From the NCBI GenBank assembly GCA_947464665.1, contig CANHXV010000099.1, positions 1-7,358 of the forward strand: a DNA stretch of 7,358 nt. Direction: 5' to 3'. Below are positions 1 to 6,466 of this stretch, one piece after another; the stretch's first letter is position 1; every line of letters begins with the position of its first letter. The translations under genes were made by a program, and so were the position numbers. This DNA is from Comamonadaceae bacterium. GTDB taxonomy: Bacteria; Pseudomonadota; Gammaproteobacteria; Burkholderiales; Burkholderiaceae_C. A model generated the notes under the pieces. The model was given only the letters and a program-made list of their open reading frames with translations. It was not told the origin of the DNA and did not search any database.

Positions 1-311
1 GTTTGCACTTGGCCAAAACCCTCATCGAAGGCGGCAACGTGTTGCTGCTTGACGAGCCCTCCAATGACTTGGATGTGGAAACATTGCGCGCCTTGGAAGA
101 TGCCTTGCTTGAATTTGCAGGCTCGGTCATGGTCATCAGCCACGATCGTTGGTTTCTCGATCGGATTGCAACGCACATTTTGGCTGCGGAAGGCGACAGC
201 CAGTGGGTCTTCTTTGATGGCAACTACCAAGAGTACGAAGCCGACAAAAAGAAACGTTTGGGCGAAGAGGGTGCCAAGCCCAAGCGCGTGCGTTTCAAAG
301 CTTTGAAGTAA
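1..311 (+). CDS. ettA: EttA, energy-dependent translational throttle ABC-F ATPase (3' end only)
   Basis: This is the C-terminal end of an ABC-F protein; the 5' part lies outside the window. The reading frame starts at base 3, with bases 1-2 completing an upstream codon. EttA binds the ribosomal E site and gates the first steps of elongation according to ATP/ADP level; it is cytoplasmic and not a transporter. Visible parts of the second nucleotide-binding domain are the Walker B strand VLLLDEP (about residues 13-19 of the fragment), the D-loop SNDLD (usually TNDLD) and the H-loop VISHDRWFLDRIATHIL. The tail motif FFDGNYQEYEADKKKRLG followed by a short basic end (KPKRVRFKALK) is characteristic of EttA rather than Uup or other ABC-F proteins, and matches the E. 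coli EttA C-terminus as I remember it. The stop is TAA at 309-311. The frame is intact with no sign of decay. Confidence 0.93.
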   Translation, partial: LHLAKTLIEGGNVLLLDEPSNDLDVETLRALEDALLEFAGSVMVISHDRWFLDRIATHILAAEGDSQWVFFDGNYQEYEADKKKRLGEEGAKPKRVRFKALK

Positions 312-358
312 TTCACAGACCGAGTGCTTCGACGTCAAGCAGTCAGTGGAGCAGTGCC

Positions 359-1093
359 ATGAAACCCATGCGCCTAGAGGACATTCTCTTTAGCCAAGGT
401 TTCGGCACTCGCCGCGTTTGCGCGGGCCTGGTGCAACAAGGCTATGTCAGTGTGAATGGCGAAGTTCAACAAGATCCCGGCATTTTCTTCGATCCCGAAA
501 ATCTCAAGTTCAAAGTGCAAGGCGCTGAGTGGCCTTACTTTGATCGCGCCTACCTCATGCTGCACAAACCCTCGGGTACTGAGTGCTCACAAAAGCCCTC
601 AACTTGGCCCAGCATTTACACCTTACTGCCTTCAGCCCTTAGGCTGCGTCCGCAGAAGGCGGCGGTTCAAGGTGTCCAAGCGGTAGGGCGTTTAGACCAA
701 GACACCACTGGCTTGTTGTTGCTGACCGATGACGGTAAATTCATTCACCGCATGAGTTCACCCAAGCACCACATGCCCAAGGTATATGAAGTCACCACCA
801 AGCATGACATCACCGAACAGCAAGTCGAAAAATTATTGGTGGGTGTGGTGCTTGACGACAGCCCCAAGCCAGTCAAAGCCGCAGCTTGCGAAAAAGTTTC
901 AGATACCCATTTGAAACTCACACTCACTGAAGGCAAGTACCATCAAGTTAAACGCATGTTGGCTGCGGTAGGCAATCGCGTAGAGGGTTTGCATCGCAGT
1001 GCCATCGGCAACTTGCAGTTACCAGAAGATTTGGCACCTGGTCAGTGGCGCTGGATATTACCCAGCGAACTCGAAAAATTCTTCAAAGCCTGA
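359..1093 (+). CDS. rsuA: 16S rRNA pseudouridine(516) synthase, RsuA family
   Basis: A 244-residue protein of the RsuA/RluB/E/F pseudouridine synthase group, which isomerises a uridine in rRNA; RsuA acts on U516 of 16S rRNA. An S4-type RNA-binding domain covers about residues 4-55 (LEDILFSQGFGTRR, YVSVNGEV). The catalytic domain follows, with YLMLHKPSG (65-73), the signature GRLDQDTTGLLLLTDDG with predicted catalytic Asp113, then SSPKHHMPKVYEV and EGKYHQVKRMLAAVGNRV near the C-terminus. HH before K-x-Y and the YHQVKRM segment fit RsuA better than RluB or RluF. E. coli RsuA is about 231 residues; the extra length here is mainly an insert at about 85-107. The start at 359 has TGGAG at 347-351 with 7-nt spacing. 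An ATG three codons on (368) aligns with the E. coli start and is an alternative. The 3' end overlaps the opposite-strand hydrolase by 52 bp. The main uncertainty is the exact target uridine. Confidence 0.9.
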   Translation: MKPMRLEDILFSQGFGTRRVCAGLVQQGYVSVNGEVQQDPGIFFDPENLKFKVQGAEWPYFDRAYLMLHKPSGTECSQKPSTWPSIYTLLPSALRLRPQKAAVQGVQAVGRLDQDTTGLLLLTDDGKFIHRMSSPKHHMPKVYEVTTKHDITEQQVEKLLVGVVLDDSPKPVKAAACEKVSDTHLKLTLTEGKYHQVKRMLAAVGNRVEGLHRSAIGNLQLPEDLAPGQWRWILPSELEKFFKA

Positions 1094-1845
1094 AGCACTT
1101 CCAAGGGCTTGTCCTTGTGAGGGCTGTGTCCGCATTTTTCTAGTTTTACCAAGTGTGTTTGAGTTGCGTGCGCCGCAATTTCATCAATTTGCGCCATGGT
1201 CCCATAGGGGTCGTCTGTTCCTTGAATGGCCATCAAGGGTGATTGAATTTTTTGAAGCAAAGGCCGTATGTCAAAGCTTCTAAAGGCTTCGCTCAACCAC
1301 ACATCGTTCCATTGCCAAAAGGCAACATCGACATCTTTGTGAAAGGCTGCTAACTTGGGTTTGAGTTTTTCAAATTGATCGCGTGCATGCGAAATGGCTT
1401 GAAGCGAAATGTCTTCCACCATCACATGGGGTGCCATGACCACACAAGCTGCAACAGGAAATTGACTTGCATGAATGAGTGCAATGGTGCCGCCATCTGA
1501 GTGTCCAATCAAAAGGGGGTTAGAAACTTTCAAATGTGCCAACAAAGCTGGAAGGACTTCCAAAGCTTCACGGTGCATGTAGTTCGATTGAAGTCTTCCA
1601 GAACCCCGAACGTCAGAAACACCTTCAGATTGCCCATAGCCTTGACGTGAATAAACCCATCCTTCACAGCCCAGGCTTTGGCATATTTGCCCTGGCCAAT
1701 CTTTCCAAAGCGCCACACTGCCAAGTCCTTCGTGTAAAAAGACGCAACTCGGAGCACTGTCCTTGGAGGCCGAGGGTTTGGCCAAAGGGATGTGTTTCAC
1801 TTCTAAGTCAACACCCAAGATGGAGATCAGAGATGGGGCAGTCAT
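1042..1845 (-). CDS. Alpha/beta hydrolase, specificity unknown
   Basis: A 267-residue soluble alpha/beta-hydrolase-fold protein. The oxyanion region is FLHEGLGSVALW (36-47). The nucleophile elbow is GHSDGG with Ser116, the acid is Asp211 or Asp212 in QGTDDPYG, and the catalytic His is His240 in CGHSPHKD. The order, spacing and length are normal for an esterase or C-C hydrolase, and all three triad positions are present. VYSRQGYGQSEG (64-75) is the usual strand before the cap region. No signal peptide is seen, so it is probably cytoplasmic. The substrate cannot be read from the sequence. The frame stays open upstream to 2046, but that part would run through the divergent propeller gene and has no hydrolase character. 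I place the start at 1845, where MTAPSLISILGVDLEV begins the first strand. No Shine-Dalgarno sequence sits directly before this ATG; the nearest, GAGG, precedes a seven-codon mini-ORF that overlaps the start. Confidence 0.88.
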   Translation of the reverse strand: MTAPSLISILGVDLEVKHIPLAKPSASKDSAPSCVFLHEGLGSVALWKDWPGQICQSLGCEGWVYSRQGYGQSEGVSDVRGSGRLQSNYMHREALEVLPALLAHLKVSNPLLIGHSDGGTIALIHASQFPVAACVVMAPHVMVEDISLQAISHARDQFEKLKPKLAAFHKDVDVAFWQWNDVWLSEAFRSFDIRPLLQKIQSPLMAIQGTDDPYGTMAQIDEIAAHATQTHLVKLEKCGHSPHKDKPLEVLQALKNFSSSLGNIQRH

Positions 1846-1865
1846 GCTGTCAATTTTGACACCAT
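1842..1865 (-). other. Possible seven-codon leader ORF coupled to the hydrolase
   Basis: On the minus strand GAGG (1873-1870) is followed after TTTT by ATG at 1865, opening MVSKLTA. Its TGA stop (1844-1842) overlaps the hydrolase ATG (1845-1843) as ATGA. The hydrolase start itself has no ribosome-binding site in the usual window. This arrangement is what translational coupling or re-initiation would look like. The layout is read directly from the sequence; translation of the peptide is inference, and so short an ORF can arise by chance. Confidence 0.3.
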
Positions 1866-1937
1866 AAAACCTCAAAATGGAAAAAGATAAGGCTTGATCG
1901 ATCGAGACCTCTGCCAATACCCCATTACACTTGAGGG

Positions 1938-2954
1938 ATGATCTTTCAAGCACTGACCTTCTCAATTGGTTTGGCCGCTTTCGGCCTCGCTTCTGCCATG
2001 TCCTCAGGGCCCCAACCAGCTCCCCCTGCGCCTGCAGCACAAGCACCTGCCCCGATTTTTGTCTTAAATTCTCTGGATGGGAATGTCAGTGTGATTGACC
2101 CAGTCACTTGGACAGAAACCAAGCGCATCCCTACCGGCAAAGAGCCCCACCATTTGTACCTGACGCCAGATGAAAAATCGGTCATTGTGGCCAATGCGCT
2201 GTCTGATTCTCTGACTTTCATCGATCCTAGAACTGCAGAAATCCAACGCGTGATTCCTGGCATTTTGGACCCGTATCATTTGCGTTTTTCCCCAGATATG
2301 AAGTGGTTCGTCACGGTTGCCAACCGACTCAATCACATCGATATCTACAAATGGGATGGCCAAACGCCCACCTTGGTCAAGCGCATTCAGTCGGCTAAAA
2401 CACCCAGCCACATGTGGATTGACAGCAAGAGCACCACTGTGTGGGCTACCATGCAAGACAGCAATGAGTTGGTGGCCATTGATTTGAACACTCAAACCAT
2501 CAAGTGGCGCGTGAAAACGGGTCCCATGCCTGCTGATGTCTTTGTCACCCCTGATGATCAAACATTGTTGATTGGTTTGACGGGTGGTGATGGGGTGGAA
2601 GTTTTTGATGTATCCAAAAACCCTGCTGTAAAAATCAAATTGATTCAAACTGGCAAAGGCGCGCATGCTTTCCGTGCCTTGGGAGACAAGCAGCATGTCT
2701 TGGTCAGCAACCGTGTCGCCAACTCCATCAGCAAAATCGATTACAAAAGTCTCACTGTGGTTGACAAGTATCCAGGCCCCAGTGGGCCAGATTGCATGGA
2801 CATCATGGCAGACGGCAAAACCATTTTGCTGGCTTCGCGTTGGGGTCAAAAGTTAAGCGTGATTGACATGACCACTCGGCAAGTGGTTCGTCAAATTAAA
2901 GTAGGCAAGTCGCCTCATGGGGTTTGGACATTGGACCATGCGCCGCGCCAATGA
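1938..2954 (+). CDS. Exported YncE-like beta-propeller (YVTN-repeat family)
   Basis: A 338-residue protein built almost entirely of beta-propeller repeats. After a hydrophobic N-terminus (residues 3-20, possible cleavage after ASA at 18-20) and a Pro/Ala-rich linker (26-39), about seven blades of roughly 43 residues run to the end. They show recurring units such as APIFVLNSLDGNVSVIDP, VIVANALSDSLTFIDP, VLVSNRVANSISKIDY and ILLASRWGQKLSVIDM, each followed by a K/R-I-x-x-G-x-x-P/A-H turn. This is the pattern of the YncE/YVTN family, periplasmic propellers of mostly unknown role that can bind ligands or partners; I see no catalytic motif. The signal peptide lacks the usual basic N-terminus, and the ATG lies only 1 nt after its GAGG (1933-1936), so the true start is uncertain; an in-frame stop at 1932-1934 rules out anything longer. 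Its 3' end overlaps the deacetylase gene by 17 bp, suggesting linked expression. Confidence 0.85.
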   Translation: MIFQALTFSIGLAAFGLASAMSSGPQPAPPAPAAQAPAPIFVLNSLDGNVSVIDPVTWTETKRIPTGKEPHHLYLTPDEKSVIVANALSDSLTFIDPRTAEIQRVIPGILDPYHLRFSPDMKWFVTVANRLNHIDIYKWDGQTPTLVKRIQSAKTPSHMWIDSKSTTVWATMQDSNELVAIDLNTQTIKWRVKTGPMPADVFVTPDDQTLLIGLTGGDGVEVFDVSKNPAVKIKLIQTGKGAHAFRALGDKQHVLVSNRVANSISKIDYKSLTVVDKYPGPSGPDCMDIMADGKTILLASRWGQKLSVIDMTTRQVVRQIKVGKSPHGVWTLDHAPRQ

Positions 2955-3765
2955 CACTTTGGGTAATCTACTGACCCAGCTATTTCTGGGCGCTTTTTTG
3001 TTCAATGCGTATTCATTGTCGCTAGCTGCCGAGCCAAAAAAAGCACCACTCCAATGTCAGAGGCCTCTTTATCTGACCTTTGACACTGGCCACATGGGTA
3101 CGGCCCCCCTGATTGCGGATGTCCTTCGCAAGCAGCAAGTGCCTGTGACCTTTTTTGGAGCCAATGAGAAAACCCAAGAGGGAGACGGTAGCCTAGGCCA
3201 ACACTGGTCTGCCTGGTGGAAAGAGCGAGCTAGCGAGGGTCATGACTTCGCCAGCCACACGTTTGATCACGCCTATTGGCGGTCAGACATTGATGCACAA
3301 AATTTCAAGGTTCGTCCCAGTGCAGGCGAACAGAAAGACCAAAACTTAGTGTGGCGCGCACAAGACTATTGCGCCAACTTGAAAAAAGCCTCTCAGCGGC
3401 TCGAGGCCATGACCGGCCGTGCAAGTTTGCCTCTCTTTCGAGCGCCAGGTGGCAAAACTTCCCCAGCCTTGTTAAAGGCAGCAAGTCAATGTGGGTACAC
3501 CCACGTCGGATGGTCTCCGGCGGGGTTTTTGGGTGACGAATTGTCAAGCCAAACCTACAGCAATGCTGCCTTGCTTCGAGCTGCGCTTCAAAATATCAAA
3601 ACTGGCGATATTTTGATGGCCCACTTGGGTATTTGGTCGCGTCAAGATCCGTGGGCCCCCGCGGTGTTAGAACCGCTTATTGTGGGCCTGAAAGAAAAAG
3701 GGTTTTGTTTTGCCAGTTTGCGCCAACACCCCCAATATTCGAAACTACTTTCAACAGTGCCCTAA
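2938..3765 (+). CDS. Exported polysaccharide deacetylase, NodB/CE4 domain
   Basis: A 275-residue secreted or periplasmic CE4-type deacetylase. The N-terminus has a signal peptide: MRR, hydrophobic stretch 11-30, likely cleavage after SLAA (28-31). CE4 motifs appear in order: motif 1 LTFDTGH (Asp49, predicted base), motif 2 SHTFDH (His107 and His111, metal ligands), motif 3 FRAPGG (Arg168), and a late LMAHLG (His229) that fits motif 5. These enzymes remove N- or O-acetyl groups from peptidoglycan, chitin-like or other surface polysaccharides using a divalent metal. Position 50 is Thr where the classical TFDDG motif has the metal-binding Asp; some CE4 branches also vary here (PdaA has TFDNG). 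I chose the ATG at 2938 because it starts a proper signal peptide; the frame extends to an ATG at 2917 that would add seven residues. It overlaps the propeller gene by 17 bp. The substrate is unknown. Confidence 0.86.
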   Translation: MRRANDTLGNLLTQLFLGAFLFNAYSLSLAAEPKKAPLQCQRPLYLTFDTGHMGTAPLIADVLRKQQVPVTFFGANEKTQEGDGSLGQHWSAWWKERASEGHDFASHTFDHAYWRSDIDAQNFKVRPSAGEQKDQNLVWRAQDYCANLKKASQRLEAMTGRASLPLFRAPGGKTSPALLKAASQCGYTHVGWSPAGFLGDELSSQTYSNAALLRAALQNIKTGDILMAHLGIWSRQDPWAPAVLEPLIVGLKEKGFCFASLRQHPQYSKLLSTVP

Positions 3766-3803
3766 AGGCTTTTGATGGCCAATTGATATTGACTTAAAAC
3801 TTC

Positions 3804-4784
3804 ATGCTCACCTCTTTGATTGAATGGCTCATTGACACGTTTGCAGGGTTGCAAACGGTGTTGTTTGAAAGTGTGGTCCAGCCCATTGCATTTGCTTGGG
3901 GGGCCGGCAACTTGCTAGATGTAGCGTTTGAGGGCACAGGGTGGCTCTTGCTAGGTTTGATGCAAATTCTGATTTTGGTGGTTCTCATTGGACCTTTGGA
4001 GAAATGGCGACCCGTCGAACCCGTCATCGATGCCGCAGGGGTCAAAATTGATTTTCTTTACACTCTCATTCATCGTTTAGGCTTGTTCAAATTGGTGATG
4101 TTTTTCACATTTGAAAATGCTGTTGAAACTGTGTTTGGCATGTTGCGCTTGCATGGTTTTCCAACTTTCAACATCGATGCCATTTGGCCGGGCGTCTCAG
4201 ACATCGCCTGGGTCAGTTTCTTTCTTTACCTCATCGTCTTCGATTTTGTGCATTACCTGATTCACCGAGGGCAGCATCAGCTCAATCGGTGGTGGGCACT
4301 GCATTCTTTGCACCATTCGCAAAGACAAATGACCATGTGGACTGACAACCGCAATCATTTGCTAGACGATGTAATCACCACGTTATTGCTGTCAGTGACT
4401 GCCAAACTGATTGGCGTTGGCCCAGGCCAATTTGTAGCCTTGGTGGTGTTAAGTCAGTTGAGCGAGAGTTTTCAACATGCCAATGTCAAATGCAGTTTTG
4501 GCTGGCTTGGCGATCGCTTGTTTGTCAGCCCTAGGTTTCATCGTTTGCACCATGCGATTGGCATTGGTCACGAGTCTGCAGGTCGAAAAACCTTGGGCGG
4601 CCACAACTTTGGTGTGTTGTTTCCATGGTGGGACATGCTTTTCAATACCGCTGATTTTTCAAACCGATACGACCCCACAGGTGTCAGAGATCAATTGGAA
4701 GAGGGGCGCGATTATGGCCGGAGTTTTTGGGGCCAACAGAAGTTAGGTTTCATGCGCTTGCTGAGCAGGTATCCAAGTTCATGA
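3804..4784 (+). CDS. Sterol desaturase / fatty acid hydroxylase family membrane protein
   Basis: A 326-residue integral membrane di-iron oxygenase of the fatty acid hydroxylase superfamily. The histidine clusters that bind the two irons are present: HYLIH (150-154), HSLHH (167-171), His185 in DNRNHLLDD, His225 in FQHANV, FHRLHH (245-250) and GGHNFG (265-270). Membrane segments are likely at about 45-63, 94-112, 134-150, 190-204 and 207-220. Family members hydroxylate or desaturate sterols, fatty acids, sphingoid bases, hopanoids or carotenoids; the substrate cannot be told here. The start at 3804 is the first ATG after an in-frame stop at 3795-3797 and has no recognisable Shine-Dalgarno sequence. 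It follows the deacetylase gene by 38 bp. Its TGA stop overlaps the next start as ATGA (4781-4784). Confidence is high for the family and low for any specific activity. Confidence 0.88.
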   Translation: MLTSLIEWLIDTFAGLQTVLFESVVQPIAFAWGAGNLLDVAFEGTGWLLLGLMQILILVVLIGPLEKWRPVEPVIDAAGVKIDFLYTLIHRLGLFKLVMFFTFENAVETVFGMLRLHGFPTFNIDAIWPGVSDIAWVSFFLYLIVFDFVHYLIHRGQHQLNRWWALHSLHHSQRQMTMWTDNRNHLLDDVITTLLLSVTAKLIGVGPGQFVALVVLSQLSESFQHANVKCSFGWLGDRLFVSPRFHRLHHAIGIGHESAGRKTLGGHNFGVLFPWWDMLFNTADFSNRYDPTGVRDQLEEGRDYGRSFWGQQKLGFMRLLSRYPSS

Positions 4785-5605
4785 AACTTTTCATGGACTC
4801 TTTTTGGCGAGCATTTGCTTACTGCCTGCACCCTAAGGTCATCATGCTGTCCTTGCTGCCGCTTATTTTGATGGCGGTGATTGTCACTGGCTTGGGCGCG
4901 ATGTACTGGGAAGAGGCAGTGAACACCGTTCGCACGGGGTTGGAAGACAGTGCAGCATTGGGCTGGGCGTGGACTTGGTTGGAGCGTGTCGGACTGATGA
5001 ATTTGAAAGCGGTGCTTGCGCCTTTGGTCATTATTCTGGTTGTGACGCCGGTGGTCATGATCATGTCCTTGCTGGCAGTTTCATTCATGATGACGCCCGC
5101 ATTGGTCAATTTGGTTGGCTCAAGGCGTTTCCCCAATTTAGAGCGCAAACGTGGTGGCACCTTATGGCATAGCGTCTTATGGACATTGATGTCTGTCATT
5201 TTGGCCATGGCCGCGTTAATGATCACCTTGCCCCTTTGGTGGATACCGCCCCTCGCCATACTTCTACCGGCATTGATATGGGGATGGCTTACCTACAGGG
5301 TCATGACCTACGATGTCTTGGCTGAACACGCAACTTTGCAAGAGCGGGTCGAGCTTATGCGACGGTATCGATTTCAATTGCTAGGCATGGGTGTTCTCAC
5401 CGGAGCCATGGGTGCGGCGCCTAGCTTGGTGTGGGCATCCGGTGCTTTGTTTGCCGCTGCTTTTGTGATTCTCATTCCTGTCGCAGTTTGGATTTACACC
5501 CTGGTTTTTATCTTTTCAGCGCTTTGGTTTGTTCACTTTTTGTTACTTGCCTTAAGCAATCTCAGAGAAGAACCCGTCACCATCCTGAACGAAGCACCTT
5601 TATGA
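4781..5605 (+). CDS. EI24/CysZ-like multipass membrane protein
   Basis: A 274-residue protein with several hydrophobic segments, at about 20-42, 76-104, 132-150, 152-171, 197-218 and 222-258. The opening MDSFWRAFAYCLHPKVIMLSLLPL is typical of the EI24 domain family (the group including CysZ), where a WRA(F/L)-x(n)-P-x(3)-LPL start precedes the first helix. The polar segment between helices, NLVGSRRFPNLERKRGGTLW (110-129), also fits the family. CysZ mediates sulfate uptake in enterobacteria, but many EI24 proteins have no known role, and no cysteine-biosynthesis gene lies nearby, so I do not assign cysZ. The start at 4781 overlaps the upstream stop as ATGA, with AGG at 4767-4769 as a weak, slightly distant ribosome site; an ATG at 4793 (MDSFWRAF) is an alternative. 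The C-terminus overlaps the next gene in the same way. Confidence 0.8.
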   Translation: MKLFMDSFWRAFAYCLHPKVIMLSLLPLILMAVIVTGLGAMYWEEAVNTVRTGLEDSAALGWAWTWLERVGLMNLKAVLAPLVIILVVTPVVMIMSLLAVSFMMTPALVNLVGSRRFPNLERKRGGTLWHSVLWTLMSVILAMAALMITLPLWWIPPLAILLPALIWGWLTYRVMTYDVLAEHATLQERVELMRRYRFQLLGMGVLTGAMGAAPSLVWASGALFAAAFVILIPVAVWIYTLVFIFSALWFVHFLLLALSNLREEPVTILNEAPL

Positions 5606-6438
5606 ACGCATCCTTGCAACCCACACCGCCAGCCATTGGCTTGATCATCATTGGCGATGAAATTTTGTCAGGCAAACGAGCAGACAAACACTTGCCCAAA
5701 TTCATAGAGCTGCTGAACGAGCGAGGTTTGCAATTGGCTTGGGCCGAATATGTGGGCGACTCACCCGAACGCATCACCCAAGTCTTGGCGCGTGCTTTTG
5801 CATCAGGTGATGTGGTCTTTTCTTGCGGAGGCATTGGGGCAACACCGGACGACCACACGCGCCAGTGCGCTGCCCAAGCTTTGGGGGTGCCTTTGGCATT
5901 GCAAGAACAAGCCAAGGCCTTGATCTTGGAGCGCATGCGCGATGTAGCCTTGGAGCAGGGTGTGGCCTTCGAGCCTGATCGCGATGACAATCTTCACCGC
6001 TTGAACATGGGAACCTTCCCCGAAGGTGCGCAGATCATTCACAACCCTTACAACAAAATTCCTGGTTTCACTTGCCAAGGCGTACAACAAGGCATGGTTC
6101 ACTTTGTGCCAGGTTTTCCGGTCATGGCATGGCCCATGATGCAAGACAAACTCGATGCTTATTGTCAAACTTGGGGTTCAGCGCCCAAGCGCACAGAGAG
6201 GTCTGTGATTGTTTTTGGCGCCATGGAGGCAACCCTCACCCCCTTGATGGAGCGCATTGAATTACAACATATTGGTATTAAGGTTTTCAGTCTTCCAAGC
6301 GTGGACCATCCTAAATGGGGTAAGCACATTGAGCTGGGCGTGAAAGGCGCTGAAACTCAGGTTGAGGCGGCCTTTCAGGCATTGAAAGACGGCTTAAAGC
6401 CATTCTCAGTCGAGTTGGGCCCTGAAATGGTGCGTTAA
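5602..6438 (+). CDS. CinA N-terminal-type (MoaB/MogA fold) protein, 'competence/damage-inducible protein A'
   Basis: A 278-residue cytoplasmic protein with the MoaB/MogA-like molybdopterin-binding fold found at the N-terminus of CinA. Visible motifs are IGLIIIGDEILSGK (12-25), VGDSPERITQVL (51-62), the glycine signature SCGGIGATPDDHT (74-86; the usual form is GGLGPTxDD), a loop NPYNKIPGF (148-156) in place of PNxxGxAPG, and VHFVPGFPVMAW (166-177). The C-terminal PncC-type NMN deamidase domain of full CinA (about 400 residues) is absent; the protein ends after about 80 residues that look like the CinA middle segment. In CinA this domain is linked to ADP-ribose/NAD-recycling pyrophosphatase activity; whether short versions keep that is unknown to me. 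The start at 5602 overlaps the upstream TGA (ATGA, 5602-5605). The frame is open further upstream, but that part is a shadow of the membrane protein gene. Confidence 0.85.
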   Translation: MNASLQPTPPAIGLIIIGDEILSGKRADKHLPKFIELLNERGLQLAWAEYVGDSPERITQVLARAFASGDVVFSCGGIGATPDDHTRQCAAQALGVPLALQEQAKALILERMRDVALEQGVAFEPDRDDNLHRLNMGTFPEGAQIIHNPYNKIPGFTCQGVQQGMVHFVPGFPVMAWPMMQDKLDAYCQTWGSAPKRTERSVIVFGAMEATLTPLMERIELQHIGIKVFSLPSVDHPKWGKHIELGVKGAETQVEAAFQALKDGLKPFSVELGPEMVR

Positions 6439-6445
6439 CTTATTG

Positions 6446-6462
6446 CGCACTATAATTGGGCA
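6446..6462 (+). promoter_or_regulatory. NtrC-binding site 1 (distal enhancer)
   Basis: The 17 bases CGCACTATAATTGGGCA match the NtrC consensus TGCACYANNNTGGTGCA at 11 of 14 informative positions. The centre is about 153 bp upstream of the start expected from the sigma-54 promoter, normal for an NtrC enhancer. It begins 8 bp after the cinA-like stop codon. Binding by NtrC is inferred from the match, the spacing and the gene downstream. Confidence 0.75.
6451..6456 (+). promoter_or_regulatory. Perfect TATAAT -10 element inside NtrC site 1 (possible sigma-70 promoter)
   Basis: A consensus -10 hexamer lies within NtrC site 1. The base stretch 17 bp upstream (TGGTGC, 6428-6433, in the cinA-like gene) is a poor -35 match, and no TGn extended -10 is present, so promoter strength is doubtful. 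The layout resembles E. coli glnAp1, a sigma-70 promoter overlapped and repressed by NtrC. The central A/T bases of an NtrC site can produce TATAAT by chance. Confidence 0.35.
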
Positions 6463-6466
6463 TTTT

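Noticed and set aside
326..340. Inverted repeat GCTT...AAGC between ettA and rsuA as a terminator
   Set aside because: The stem is 4 bp with no T-run downstream; ettA and rsuA may even share a transcript.
1846..2046. N-terminal extension of the minus-strand hydrolase to an ATG at 2046
   Set aside because: The extra 67 residues are basic, show no hydrolase character and run antisense through the signal peptide of the divergent propeller gene; the natural first strand of the fold begins just after the ATG at 1845.
2064..2849. 261-codon minus-strand open frame inside the propeller gene
   Set aside because: It is fully antisense to a protein with clear periodic propeller repeats and shows no recognisable domain or start signal.
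5431..5601. 57-residue N-terminal extension of the CinA-like protein
   Set aside because: It lies in another frame of the EI24-like gene, is Cys/Arg/His-rich and unlike any CinA N-terminus; the domain begins right after the ATG at 5602.
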